This document shows, piece by piece, positions 23,133-35,300 of a stretch of DNA of 64,000 bases; the first letter of the stretch is position 1; every line of letters begins with the position of its first letter. The notes under the pieces were generated by a model. That model was not told where the DNA came from. It did no database searches and was given only the letters and a program-made list of their open reading frames with translations. This stretch comes from Tribonema minus. Lineage: Eukaryota > Sar > Xanthophyceae > Tribonematales > Tribonemataceae. The stretch is taken from NCBI GenBank assembly GCA_017506865.1, contig JAFCMP010000150.1:62001-126000 (forward strand), in the 5' to 3' direction. A program made the position numbers and the translations under genes.

Positions 23133-26100
23133 TCACGCGATCACGGGCGAGCTCGGCCTGACGGACGGGGGCGTGCCCGGCGTCGCGACCGGCGCCGCCA
23201 ACGGCGGCATGGCGCGCGCCTGGTAGTGCAGCCCGAGGCTCTCCGGCACGATGACGGCGTTGGAGGTGTTGTCGACGGCGCCGTACCCCGGCAGCCACGC
23301 CCAGCTGCCAAAGAGGCCGCACGCGACGGCGCCAGGCGGCACGCGCACGGTCGTCGGCACGCCCGCGACGTTCGCCGCGGTCGCCTTGGAGGGCCCTATC
23401 ACCGCGCCGCGCGCCGTAACGAGGGACAGGTTGCGCACGATGCCCCCCGTCGGGCCGGGGTCGACCCACACGGTCATCTCCGTGATGCCGTCGCCGGGCG
23501 CGAAGGCGCACTCGAGGATGCCGCCTGCAAAGTACTGCGGGCCGATGAGCGCGCGCGACTGGTCGCCGATGTCGAGCAGGCTCTCGACGCCGCCGTCGGC
23601 GTACTTGACCGTGATGCCGTGGATGGCCTGGCTGCCGCCGGTGATCTGCGGGGGCACGGGGGGGAGGGGGGGTGATGCGCGTGCGTGCCGTCAGCGGCGT
23701 GCGGCGGAGCGGGGCGCATCAAGTTGTGTGCGTGGTACACAGCGCTCAGTATGTTGAAGTTGAAGGGCTGGCGCAGACCTCCAAGGGGTCGTCCACGCGT
23801 TCCACGCGCGTGCAAACCTCGCTTCGTTGAGATACGAGACAGCGGCGTTCACGCGACGAAACCGCCATGCACGCCTGTGCCGCCACGCCTGCAGAGTGCT
23901 GCTACGCAGTGCTCAGCGGCAGCAGCACGCCAGCCCGCACTTTCATAAGAGTAGTGCGGTAATACTTCAAAGGGTGCCTACACATGCTCCGATGGTCCTC
24001 ACAATGCGCCTGCGCCCCTGTGCACGCGCCGGCGCGCGCGAAACACACTGGCACGCGCAGGTGCCTGGCGCGCCCACGCAGTACGCGAGGCGCGCGCGCG
24101 CGGTCGCGCCGTCCTCACCTTGATGTACGAGATGCGTTCGTGAACGCCGTGGTCGAATGGGTACGTGAACCTGTTCCCGGAAGGCTTGCCGACCACGGCC
24201 GTGTCGCCTGCAGAGCACGCGCATGCAGCGACGATGCAATCGCTGTTAGTGAGCGCTTGCCTCCTGTTCCCTGCCTGTGGGCCTCTCACACAGCATGCGT
24301 TGTAGTGCTGATGATGGAGGTCACGAAACTGCTGCAACGGCATCAGGCATCAGTAGCGGTCGTTTGCAGAGTTGTAGTGCGGTCATTGGGCGCTGTTGAC
24401 CTCTGAGACTTGTGCTTCACAGGCAGTGGATCACTTGCGGCTAACCTGCGGGGTCGCCGATAAAGCGCTTTGCGTTTCAATGGCATGCAACTGCCGTATG
24501 CTCCAACACGCCCTCATCGGCAGCCGCCTCACCGGAGGGCGCGCCAAAGCTGTCGCTCAGCTCGTCCCACTTCTCCCCGATCCAGTCCGCGGCGAACAGC
24601 GGCTCCCACATGTTGCTGTCCACCTGGCGCCCGCTCGTGAGCCAGCTGTTGAAGCTGTAGACGTTGGCGTAGTCGCCCCAGTCGGTCTCCTCGAGGCCGA
24701 TGCGCGCCGCGACGAGGGGCTTCTTGAGGTCCCTGATGGCCTGCTTCATGGGCCGGCTCACGCTGCCGTCGTCCAGCATGTTGTCCATGGCTGGGGGGGG
24801 GGGGGGGGGCAGGGGGGCGGGGGGGACGTGTATCAGCGGCAACGCTCCGCGCACGCTGCCGTCATTGAGCATGTTCCATGGCTGGGGGGGGGGGGGGGGG
24901 GGGGGGGGGGAGCACGTGTATCAGTGACAACGCTCAGCTCACGCTGCCGTCGTCCAGCATGTTGTCCATGGCTGAGGGGGGGGGGGGGGGGGGGGGGGGG
25001 GGGAGGGGGGCGAGGAGGGGCACGTGTATCAGCGGCAACGCTCAGCTCACGCTGCCGTCGTCCAGCATGTTGTCCATGGCTGGGGGGGGGAGGGGAGGGA
25101 GGGGGACGGGGGAGGGGGGGGGGGGGGGCACGTGTATCAGCGGCAACGCTCAGCTCACGCTGCCATCGTCCAGCATATTGTCCATGGCTGAGGAAGGGGG
25201 GGGGGGCGAGGGGCGCGTGTCAGAGGGGGGGGGGGGGCGGGGGGCACGTGCATCAGCGGCAATGCTCAGCTCACGCTGCTGTCGTCTAGCATGTTGTCCA
25301 TGGCTAGGGGGGGGGGGGGGGAGGAGCATGAGCACTGAGCGTTGCCGCTGTTGTCATACAGGATGTCGTCCAGCGCTGCACGCGCGCGTCCTGGGGGCCA
25401 GCACGCGGGGGGGGCGACCGCGCGCGATACGTCACGGACGCACAGCGAGTTCACTGGTGAACTGACGGGTTCACAACGTTGAAGTGATGAGTTTACAAAG
25501 GTAAACTGATGCAGGACCGACATCAGTAGGTCGTTATGGTCAGCATCAAGTGAAGTCAAAAGCATCAAGTGAAGTGACCAAGTAGGCTTGTGCGTGAGCG
25601 CCGCTGCACTTCAAGCAGCAGCTAGCAGGCGGGCATGTGTACCTATGCCTTATACCTATGCAGACCACGGCTTTGAAGTTGAACTTCAAGCATGGAGCAT
25701 GAGCGTCGATACAGCTCGTTTTTCTACCTCTCGGGGTGATGTACTCCCGGCGACACGCACTGCACGTTTGCATTGGGTGCCGAGCTGCACTGTCAAGGTA
25801 GGTAGCGGCTTTCCACTCTCATCCGTCCTGCGCAGTGTTGAACCTTCAACGTCCAACTGCAGAGCTAGTGGCAGAGGGTCAGTCTCATTTCAGAAGCGCG
25901 CGCTCGCTCCTCAGCTCAGCGCAAGTCCGCCTGACGCGTCACCCTCTGCGGCAGACGCAGGCGCTGAATGACAATGCATTGCCTTCTGTCAGCTCATCAC
26001 AACACCGTGCCCCTGTCACTACAGCATGGTCCATCTGCAGCGATCCGACATGATCACTCGTGCAGCTCGCCAGCTGCAATTTCAGCACAACGTTTCAAGC

Positions 26101-29100
26101 GCCATGAACATCAACTTTGAAGCAACGCAACGCTTTAAAAAGTGTTGACGCCTCGCGCAGCTCGGGGGAGCCAACTTCAACAATAAAACGTTCCCTAACT
26201 TCAACGGCTCACCCTTCTCCAGGTAGTCGAGGTTGATGAGCTCGCTGCGCAGCTCGCCGCGCGCGGTCTTGCCGAGGTCCACTATGATGCTGCTGTCCAG
26301 GGCCTGCGCACACAGCAGGCAGTGTGACAGTGCTCAGTAGCAGTAGCACAATGCGCGCGTCCAGTCGCGCCATGCGTGCCGCGCTGCACGTGCGCGGGCA
26401 CCATGCGAGGTTGGCAAAACGATGCGCGCGACGTTGTCAGCAGGACAGAAGTACTCGGCACCTTGGGGCTCCATGCCGGCAAAGCGGGCAGACCTGACGC
26501 CAATGCATTCGGCTGCCACAGCACGCTACGTGTTGGTGTGCACAGGCGGCTTTGAGATGCCCCAAGGCACCATCACCGTACATGCCTCAGATGGCTGCGC
26601 CATGCCAGGGGCTCTCTCTCTCTCACTCTGCTTCCGCACATCTCGCGTCGCCGCCAGCAGCAGCGCCAGCAGCGCGCACTCTCCGAGGCACGTGCCCCGC
26701 CGCAAGCTGCGCCCGCCCTGTCAGACGCGCTGCACCAAGCGCGCAGCGCCCCCTCGCTTCCGCAGCGTGATGCATGCGCAAGACCACACTGCACCACGCG
26801 CACTGCAAAACATGTATGTTACACCCGCGCCGTCCGCAGCGCGAGCCTCGCCCGCCTACTCGATGCGAACCGCCAGTCGACCTTCGGCACACAGTGTCAG
26901 TCTGCAATAGTTGCAGCGTTACACTTGCGGCAGCGGCGGCGGCGGCGGCGGCGGCGGCGCACAAGAGAAATCCCTCCTCGCTGTGTCAGCACCTCTCAGC
27001 ACGCACCTCCGCGTAGTCCGCCACGGCGGAGTAGGGCTTGAGGATGGCGAGGATGGGGCTGCCCGCCGTGTTGGTCGCGAGGCTGTTGGCCTTGGTGATC
27101 ATCTCGGCAACTGTCTGGCCGCCAAAGTCGACGCCGGCCGTCCATCCAGACGCCGCCTCCGTGGAGGTGGTCTCGGTTCCGGTGGAGGCGTTCTGCAGGA
27201 GGGGGGGGGGGGGGGGGGGACCTTAAAGCCTGATTTTGTGTAAATTGTCACATTTCAGATATTTGGAAGTTGACCGCAGGGAAGGGGGGGGGGGGGGGGC
27301 TTGAGCTGAGCAGTGTGGCATTGGCAAGGTGGTATGATGCACAAGGAACAAGTATTTGTTCCTAGCACATATACTAGCTAGCATCAGCGGTGCTCCGCCA
27401 ACGTCTTTACAACTGCCTGCATCATCAGCAAGCAAGGCGCTGCAGGAGGGGAGGCACCGGAGCTGGCCCTGTTGATGGCAATTGACAACAAAGTGTCAGC
27501 GCGGCTGCTGCACGAGCAGGCGGGCACGCATGCGCACATTCTTCCTGCAGTGAGCTGAGCCCAGGGCCCTACGCAGCACTCGCGTGCGCAGCAGGGCTCA
27601 GCCGCCGCGCGCGCCGCGCCGCTCACCTCGATCGCCTTCCCCACCCTGGCCTTCACGTCGGCGGACGCGCCGGCGCCCTTGTATGTGAAGTTGAGCGCGG
27701 CCTTGATGTCCGTCTTGTGCTTGGCGTCGCGCGCCTTGATGGAGGTGACGCCGTGGTACCACGCGCCGCGCTTCATGCCGTGGATGTAGTACCGCCCGTA
27801 CGCCTTCTCAAACGCAGTAGGGCCCTCCGACCGCAGCTTCTCCTTGGCCTGCCAGTGGTGGCGCGTGAGGGGGGCGGGGGGGGGGGGCGGCGCGGGGGGG
27901 GGCAGCGGTCGGTGGAGAGTCAACTTCAATTTGCGGTGTCTGCAGTTCACTGTACGTTCAGGGTTCCGTCAGCGCTGTATTGCAGGTGTGCCGCCTGGCG
28001 CTGCCACTGCTTGAAGCGAATGGGGATGCTGTTTGAGTTCTTTCACCCATGACACACACGACACCATGACTATAGCAGGAAGCGGAGGCCGACATTTTGA
28101 CTGCAAATGCCGAGGCTGATTGACCCAGCAACAGCTGCATGTGTTAAATCATGAACCCCATCAGCATGTGTTCTGCACAAGTGTTGCACACTCAGAGAGT
28201 CGAGTCGAGTCAGAGTCAGACACACATTCCTCCGTGGTAGTCAAATGCAGCTATTTCCTAACCCCAGCCCGGACCCTAGCAAAGGGGTCGGCCTTTGCAA
28301 AGGCCATGGCTAGGAGCCACGTCACGTGCAAAGCAGCACGCGTGCAAGCACGTGCAACAGCACACGGTCAAGATTTCAAGCATCCCCCGCTACATGTTAT
28401 CTAGACCCACACTTTCCCGCGTCCAGCTCAACACAGGGGCTGGCCTGCTGCTCATCCACCAGTCACTAAATAGCGGCTGAACCCTAACCCTTACTCTAAC
28501 CCTGAGCAACGCGTAACACTCACCGCCTCGCTCAGTTTGAGCTGCGTCCCCTCAGGGAACGCGCGCACGTCGCCGAGGTAGCTGCTGTTGACGGTCAGGT
28601 GGACAGACGACGTGTCCGCGCAGGTGCTTGACAGGTAGCTCGCCTGGGGGCAGAGGGGGCGGGAGGGGGTTGCGTTGTTTGGTGCGCGTGCATGAGTGTA
28701 CCGCTTGTGGACTCGTGAATGTACTGGTTGCGCACCACGGGCGTTGTCCAGTGCGCGTGCATGAGTGTACCGCTTGTGAACTCCTTAATGTAGTGGTTTC
28801 GCGTCACATCGGCTGCGTGGCGCGGGCCAGCGACCACAAAGGTTCACGCAGCAGCTGCTGGATGTGCACGCAGGCTCCGCAGGCTGGGCAGTGGTGGCTG
28901 GCTGCGCAGGGCGCCGCTGCCAGTGCGCACCCCGGCCTTGCGCGTGCGAACCAGCATGAGCGCTGCCGCGTCCCTCCTGCGCTGATGCTATGCGCCAGAG
29001 TATGCGCAAAAAGTGTAGACTTCGTGGAAAACCACGCCCAGGGACGGAGGGAGACGTGTGGGGCGATCTATAAACTGTTTTTGCCGATACATGCGGCAGC

Positions 29101-29531
29101 GCATCAAGCCCCGTTTGCGGAGCGCCTGTGAGCCTGCCTCTCTGCAGCAGCGTCAGCCCGGGCACCAGGTGGCCGAGTAACGCGCTAACAGAAGCTGCCA
29201 GGTCAGAGCTCACATGACATTGCCAACAACTTCAAGTTGAAGCAGCGGGGCTCACCTCCAGCCCCCCCCCGCCGGACCCGAAGCCGCCGTTGAACTCCGC
29301 GGACGCCTCTATGGACACGTCCACGAGGTCCGAGTACGAGTCGCTGCTGGAGACGACGAAGATGCTGACGGAGAGCGTCGCGTGCGGCGCCTTCTGCCAC
29401 GAGGGGAACGCGCTCGAGCCCTTGGTCAGCCCCTCGAAGGCGACGGGGCCGACGGCGCCGTCGGACATGATGCCGTCGCCGAGCGTGAAGGACTCGCGCC
29501 AGGGGATGTTCTCAAGCTCGCCGCCGCCCAT
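23133..29531 (-). CDS. MACPF-like pore-forming region plus jacalin-like lectin domain, paralogue A
   Basis: Eight exons (29256-29531, 28524-28643, 27627-27848, 27007-27192, 26213-26303, 24533-24790, 24119-24207, 23133-23645) join in phase to 584 residues. The N-terminal part runs from a conserved start to an exon with a YGRYYIHG-type motif near 149-160. That motif resembles the Tyr-Gly-x-His-Tyr signature of membrane-attack-complex/perforin domains and is followed by a Ser/Ala-rich strand-forming region. A helical middle region of unknown fold follows. The last 170 residues read as a beta-prism jacalin-like lectin domain (ITEMTVWVD, then an RNLSL strand, then the CGLFGSWAWLPG turn). No signal peptide is visible, so export would need another route or the protein acts inside the cell. 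The family calls are from motif memory, not a search. Paralogue B lies directly upstream with the same exon plan. The 24.8-25.3 kb intron carries repeated copies of the next exon's border. Confidence 0.6.
24780..25340. repeat. Minisatellite duplicating the 5' border of exon 6
   Basis: On the minus strand each unit has a C homopolymer, the acceptor CAG, about 29 bases identical or nearly so to the start of exon 6, then GTGAG and a linker that reads, on the plus strand, cacgtgtatcagcggcaacg. The real exon border is at 24790. Extra copies lie near 24882, 24973, 25081, 25191 and 25304, with a decayed one near 25373. Spacing is about 90-113 bp. Confidence 0.88.
26930..26960. repeat. GGC trinucleotide repeat
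   Basis: About ten GGC/CGG units in the intron between exons 4 and 5 of paralogue A. A simple microsatellite close to the 5' splice side of that intron; no other role is apparent. Confidence 0.85.
28682..28803. repeat. Two-unit tandem repeat, 69-bp period, intronic
   Basis: The words gtgcgcgtgcatgagtgtac and ccgcttgtg recur at 28682 and 28751 with a few differences. The unit lies in the first intron of paralogue A, just upstream of exon 2. Confidence 0.75.
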
Positions 29532-32339
29532 GGTGACTGTTGATGAGGTTCGACTTCAACTTAGCGGTTCAGGGTCTGTGCTGAGTGTGTGGGGGGAATG
29601 TGGGGAGGGAAGGCGCAGAGGCAAGGGTGGGTGGGGCACGGCAGGACAGTGGCTGTACAGATAGGGTACAGTGGCTGTACTGTACAGGAGATGGTGTTAT
29701 GCTGGCTGCCGAGCAGAGAGCGGACTTGATGGCTGCAAGCAGCCATGCATTCTGCAATGCATGTGTCGCATGCGGTACGCAGCTGAAGGTACTGAAGGCC
29801 TTGGCTAAAGACGTGCGTGACACCGCACAGGCACTTTGATTGCATATGCAAAGTGACCCTGCCGCTGCTGTCCGCTGGTAAGGTCGACGTTGCAATGAGC
29901 TGTGCATCGAGACCTCTGTGCATACCCTGTCAGTGGCAATGGTGATACTTGTGAAGTGAAAGATGCAACAATGGAATCGAGTGGTGTATTACATATCCAC
30001 AACAGGTACATTCGTGGGCTCTTTCAGACCCGATCAAGTAGTAGCCGTTGGCTTGCGTACTGTGATGACACAATGCACAAGTGTTGACCGACACATGACC
30101 AAACAAGTCACACAATAACGAAATATGGTGACCGAGTCCATCAAAGTGTTTGATGTAGTACTTGGCCAAACCATCATGGCACAAGCCTTTGAGTAGCCTG
30201 AGGTATGTATACGTCAAACAAATGTTGAAACACACTTGCAGCAAGATGCAGCTCCTGCTGCTGTAATCACAAGGCCTCTAGTATAGGGGCATCATGCCAG
30301 TGATGGTGCGTTGTCAATTTGGCTGGCACACAAAATGGCATCTCTGCCACTCAGCTTTTAAGAGCCACCGAGGCTCAGCCTGGTGGATTGAAGTTCCAAA
30401 GTTCTAACTCAAACTTCTGGTTTACTCACACCGCTGCCGGCTCGGTGCTGCTAACTGGCCGTGATCGTAGAGTCCCACAGCTTACTCGTAGTGTGCACGC
30501 TATCAGGTGCCAGCATCGCGCAGCGGGCAAGATGAAAAAGCACGGCGCACCTCCAAGAAAAATCCTGGGCGGGCACCTAACATGCGCATTCGGTGCTGTG
30601 TTTTTGTGAATACTGAGAGCTGAGCGCTGCGAGTGGCACAATGTACGCAACCATAGCCTTCTGGTTGTTTTTCTAGCATGCTATGGCGCAGATCTCTCAC
30701 ACGTCCTAAAAGTGTAGCCCCTGATAGGCCTCCCTCGCGAGAGTATCTTGCGCAGCACTAATGGATCACCTCCACTACATCGCAGGCTGTGAGCGACACT
30801 GCACCCACTTTGCGCTGCACTCACCCTTGACTGCAGACAGCACCACCTGCTCCAGTCCTGTCGGCGTAGGCCTCTGCCGGCTGTGCACAATGAAGAATCC
30901 TCGTTGCTCGAGCTCACACTTTGCTCAACCTTCAAGCAGCTGCGGACGGCGGCGTATTGGATAAGCTGACGCTTTGGGCAGTCCCTCTGCTCACTCTTCA
31001 GTGTTGGCAGCACCAAGTTAGATATCCACACACAACCTGCACCGTCGCCACGATCGTATCGTTAGATGCGCTTCGGTGAAATCTGCTTTCAGTACACCTT
31101 TAGGAAATCTCCAGGTGGAGCAATCATCGCCAAAAAGGCCAAACCCTAGTAGGCGACACTTTGGACCCCCCTGGAGCATGACTCTCCTGGTTTTCAAAGC
31201 TGGTACATACATTTTTATATATCACGCATGTCGAGTATCTAAGCATTGCACCCCAGGCGAAGATGAAATAGTTGACCCCAGCATAAACTACAGCATAGCA
31301 GAGAAGGATCAACAACTTGAAATTTTGCTTGGGAATTCTCAGTTGTGCTCGTACATGCATACATAGGTGGAGCACTACCCGCAGTAGATACGCACAGCAA
31401 TGCATTGCAATCACACCATGTGCTTGCAATCACACCATGTGCTGCATATATTTGTGCAAGTGACACTGGAAGTCTGCAGGGCGCTTTGACACAACGTGGA
31501 ACATGAACGCGAACACACCTAGGCAGCTGCAGCATGATGATCCTAAGGGCACTGCATTAACCGTGAGTGGGCTTTTGCCTACAGACATGCTTTCATCCTC
31601 TTTCTGCTGCAACAAACCATGATATGAGCACGTTCCATAATAGCAAACAACAGATCATCAACAGATCCTATTCTGACTCTTTGGTACATTTGCAAATGCA
31701 GCAACCCATCGAACTCCCATCCGCTGCGGCATGCGCACACTGTCAGTGTCACATGGCGGTACTACCCCTTCGAGTCCGGAAAAGCTACTGTAGTACTGGA
31801 CTCTGGAAGTGCGCATGACCTGCATCACAGAAACCCGCTGTGCCAATCCCTGTGCTAATGATTGCTCAATGACCAACTGAAAATAGAAACCTCAGTGCTC
31901 CACAAGACTTAGTATGACCCCCTTTTTCTACAGCCTTAGGCTACACTAGCAGGTTGAGTTGCAAACCGCAGCAGCAGAGCCGTGCGTGGCTCGGCTGCCG
32001 CCCTCTCAAAGTCACGCAACTCCGATCGCAGCGCAAACATGTCGCACAGCCGCCCCCACACTACGACAGCACCCCTCGAGGCAACCCCCTAAACCAGTAC
32101 ATATGCCGCGCTTGCGCACACAGTTGCACAAGCCAGCTGCTGACGCCCCCCCCCCCCACACACACACTTTTCCGCACACATACTTCAACTTGAAGTATCA
32201 CCTCCGCGAAGCACGCCGCTGACGCGCCTCAGGCGTGGAGTGGCATCGACTTGAAGCTGCCCTAGCGCCCGTGCCTTACTGACTGAAGTACCACTGAAAC
32301 TTGCAGCACCGCCGCCAGCACAGCCGCGGACGCGCCGCC
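29532..32339. other. Intergenic region between the tandem paralogues
   Basis: Contains the promoter of paralogue A at its left end (gacttcaactta at 29552-29563, about 20 bp before the start codon) and the 3' flank of paralogue B at its right end. Much of 30300-31290 matches 39280-41020 upstream of paralogue B, so it is part of the duplicated unit. No independent gene is supported. A palindromic AACTTCAA-type element lies at about 32180-32197. Confidence 0.55.
30676..31160. repeat. Highly conserved non-coding block, copy 1
   Basis: The first 191 bases (30676-30866) differ from 39556-39746 at only one position. Similarity continues with small gaps to about 31160 and, after a break, around 31206-31285. 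It is clearly closer to its copy than the coding exons of the adjacent paralogues are to each other. No reading frame in it matches a known family. It may be a shared regulatory unit, an RNA, or a repeat homogenised by gene conversion. Confidence 0.9.
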
Positions 32340-35300
32340 TCAGACGTGCGCCGCCATCGAGTCCTGCCTGCGCCCCGTGCCGGGGCCAACGGCGGCGGCG
32401 GGCGGCGGCGCGCCGGCGGCGCCCGCGGCCTGCGGCGGCAGCGTCCACGGCATGCGGTAGCGCAGGCCGATGCTCTCGGGGACGATGATGGGGTTGCTGG
32501 CGGGGGCGGCGCGGTAGCTGTCGGGGAGCCACGCCCAGCTGCCGAAGAGGCCGCACGTGACGGCGCCGGGCGGGACGCGCACGGTCGCGGGCGTGCCGAG
32601 CGTGCACGAGGGGCAGGGCCCCAGCGCCGCGCCCTTGTTGGTCGCGAACGCGAGGTTGCGCACGACGCCGCGCCCACCGTCCGTCCAGACGGTGAGCTCC
32701 GTGATGAACTCGTCCGGCGCGAACGTGTACACGACGTACGTGAACGCGCCCGGGATGACCTTGCAGCGCGACGTGTCGCCGACGTCGACCAGCATCGTGC
32801 GGTTGTTGTCCGTGTACTTGACGGTGATGCCGGAGACGGCCACGCTGCCGGTGGTGATCTGCGATGGGGGGGGGGGGGGACAGGGGGGTGATGCGCAAGT
32901 CCACTGGGAAATGAGCGCGGGGGGGGGGGGGGCTGGCGAAGCGGCGAGCGCCTGCAGACGCATGGCGCGCCTGCGATGGCGTCGACAGCGGTCACGGCAG
33001 ACGAGCTGAACAGCTCGCGCTCCCTTCCAAACTTGCAGCAGTTGTTCCACCAGTTCCGGCAAGGCGTGCCGAACACATGGGGGTCATGATGGCAGTGTCG
33101 CTGTCATCAACGCATGACGGGGGAGCCTTGGAGGCACCACAGAGGGCGCTGTCGCTCGTCTGTGGTGAAACAGCGATCGCGCCGCGTGCGCGGCGCTTCA
33201 GCCGGTGTGCATGCAAATGAGCCCCTTGCAGCACGGGCGCGGCCGCGCAACGCTGGTGTCGATGCGCGTTCGGACTTCCACCGCCGCGCCTTACGTAACC
33301 ATCAGGCTGCTGCGGGCGGTGCCACAACAAGGCCGGGCGGCGGCGCGCGCGCAAATGCACGCGCGTTGCGCGCTGACAGCGAGCGCTCCGCGGTCGTGCG
33401 CGGCGCCGCGCACACGCACGCGCGCACGCACCTGGATGTAGGACATGCGCTGGTGCAATCCGTGGTCGAATTCGTAGCTGTTCTGCCCGTTCCGCGTGCC
33501 GATGACCTCCGTGTTGCCTGCGGGGCGCGGCGCGGGCGAGGCGGGCAGGGGGGCGCGCGCGCGTCAGTGCTCAGTGTCCATCACTCAGCACGGCCGTACG
33601 TGCCTTGGAGCGCGCGCTACCGCTGACGCGCCAGCGCGCCGCTTCAGCAGCGGTGTCGTCAACGATGCAGTACGTCGCCGCGGGGAATCACGGCCTGCGT
33701 AAGAGTCTGTGAGAGCAGTAGCTGAACTCTGCAGGATCCCGCGCAGAAACGATCCGCAGGGGGCCCTTTGGCAGGAGTGCCGCTCTGCTTACCGTGCAAC
33801 GTTCCTCAGCTTCTGAGTACTCTCATATACGCTGCGCCATGTCGTCTCGGTTGTAGAGTGTTGGTCTCAAGCATTCAAGGCAGCATCTCGTGCATGCCTC
33901 CGATTCAGAGCTACCAGACCTACCAAACAGGTGTCCTCTCAGCACGCACCGTGCCCCTCCCCCCCCTACGCGTCAATTTGCGCAATTTCAAGTCTGACTT
34001 GAAGTTCTGCTGCCAATGGTCAAGCGCGTGTACCTCAAGGCTGGGTGTTGCAGCTTCAAGCGCTGCTAGCCGCCGACGATTCACCAGGCGCGCCGTTGCC
34101 GACGGTCAAGCGCGCGTAACCTCAAGCCACTCATTGCAGCTTCAAAGCGCCGACCGCCGCCCCGGCGACTCACCGGGCTTGCCGTTGCCGATCGCCTGGA
34201 TGAGGTCCTCCCAGCGCTCGCCGATCCAGTCTGCGGCAAAGAGCGGCTCCCACCTGTCGCCGTCGACGTCGCGCGCGCTCGTGAGCCAGTTGTTGAAGCT
34301 GTGCACGTTGGCGTAGTGCGCCCAGTCCGTCTCCTCGAGGCCGATCTTGGCGGCGATGAGCGGCTTCTTGAGCTCGCGGATCGCGCGCTTGGCGTCCCTG
34401 CCGACGGCGTCGTCGTCGAGCATGCTGTTCATCGCTGGAGGGGGGGTGAGGGGGAGGGGTCGTGGAGGGGGGAGGGGGGGGGGGGGCGATGAGAGGTGGG
34501 GGAGGGGGGGGGGGGGGGCGTCAGTGCTGAGCGCTGCCGTCATTGTCATTGCCTTTGACGCGGTTTGAGTGCTGCTGCGGGTTTGCGCCGGCAACGGCGC
34601 TGCGGCGGATCGCGGGGACGTGCCGCTGCTGCGTGTACCAGAGGCGGTACGGGGGGGACGCTCGGTAAAGACAGCACTGCAGCGCTGCTGCGTACAACAG
34701 CGCCCTCTCGCCGCAGAGAATGTGATGCGTGCATACATCGTGGTGATCCAACATCAGCACTGTAGTGTTCGTCAATCGTGCACGGATGTCAGCATCACAA
34801 GCACCGCGGCGACGCGCCAGACCACGTGCCATCAATCTGGTGCGCGCAAGCAAGCCCGCGACCAAACGCACTACAGTACATACTGAAACTACACGCACAA
34901 TGGGACACCGGTTCCCCCCAGAGCAGCCAGACCACTGTAAACGCCACTGTCGGCGCTGAGGCGCTGCGAGTAGTTGCTGTTACAGCATATGGCACTTACA
35001 TGTGCATAGCCGTGTGCACGCTTGATGGTTGAGGCAGTTACACTTGCCGATACACAGACCACACTACACTCACTTCTAGTAGCACACGACTGGCGTCGGC
35101 CTGGCTGCTGCATTGTTCACATTGACGTCTACCTCTGTTGGTGTGGAGCAGCAGGCCAGTCAGCAGCAGCTCTCTATGTTGCGACCGTTGCAGCAACGCT
35201 CAGCTGCGGCAGCAACGCTCAACTCACCCTTGTCCAGGTAGTCCTGGCTCATGAGCTGGCTGCGCAGCTGGTTGCGCGCGCTCTTGCCGAGGTCGATCAC

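Noticed and set aside
24780..25340. CRISPR-like array of regular repeats
   Set aside because: Units are exon-border copies separated by G homopolymers of varying length, in a eukaryotic intron, with no cas genes.
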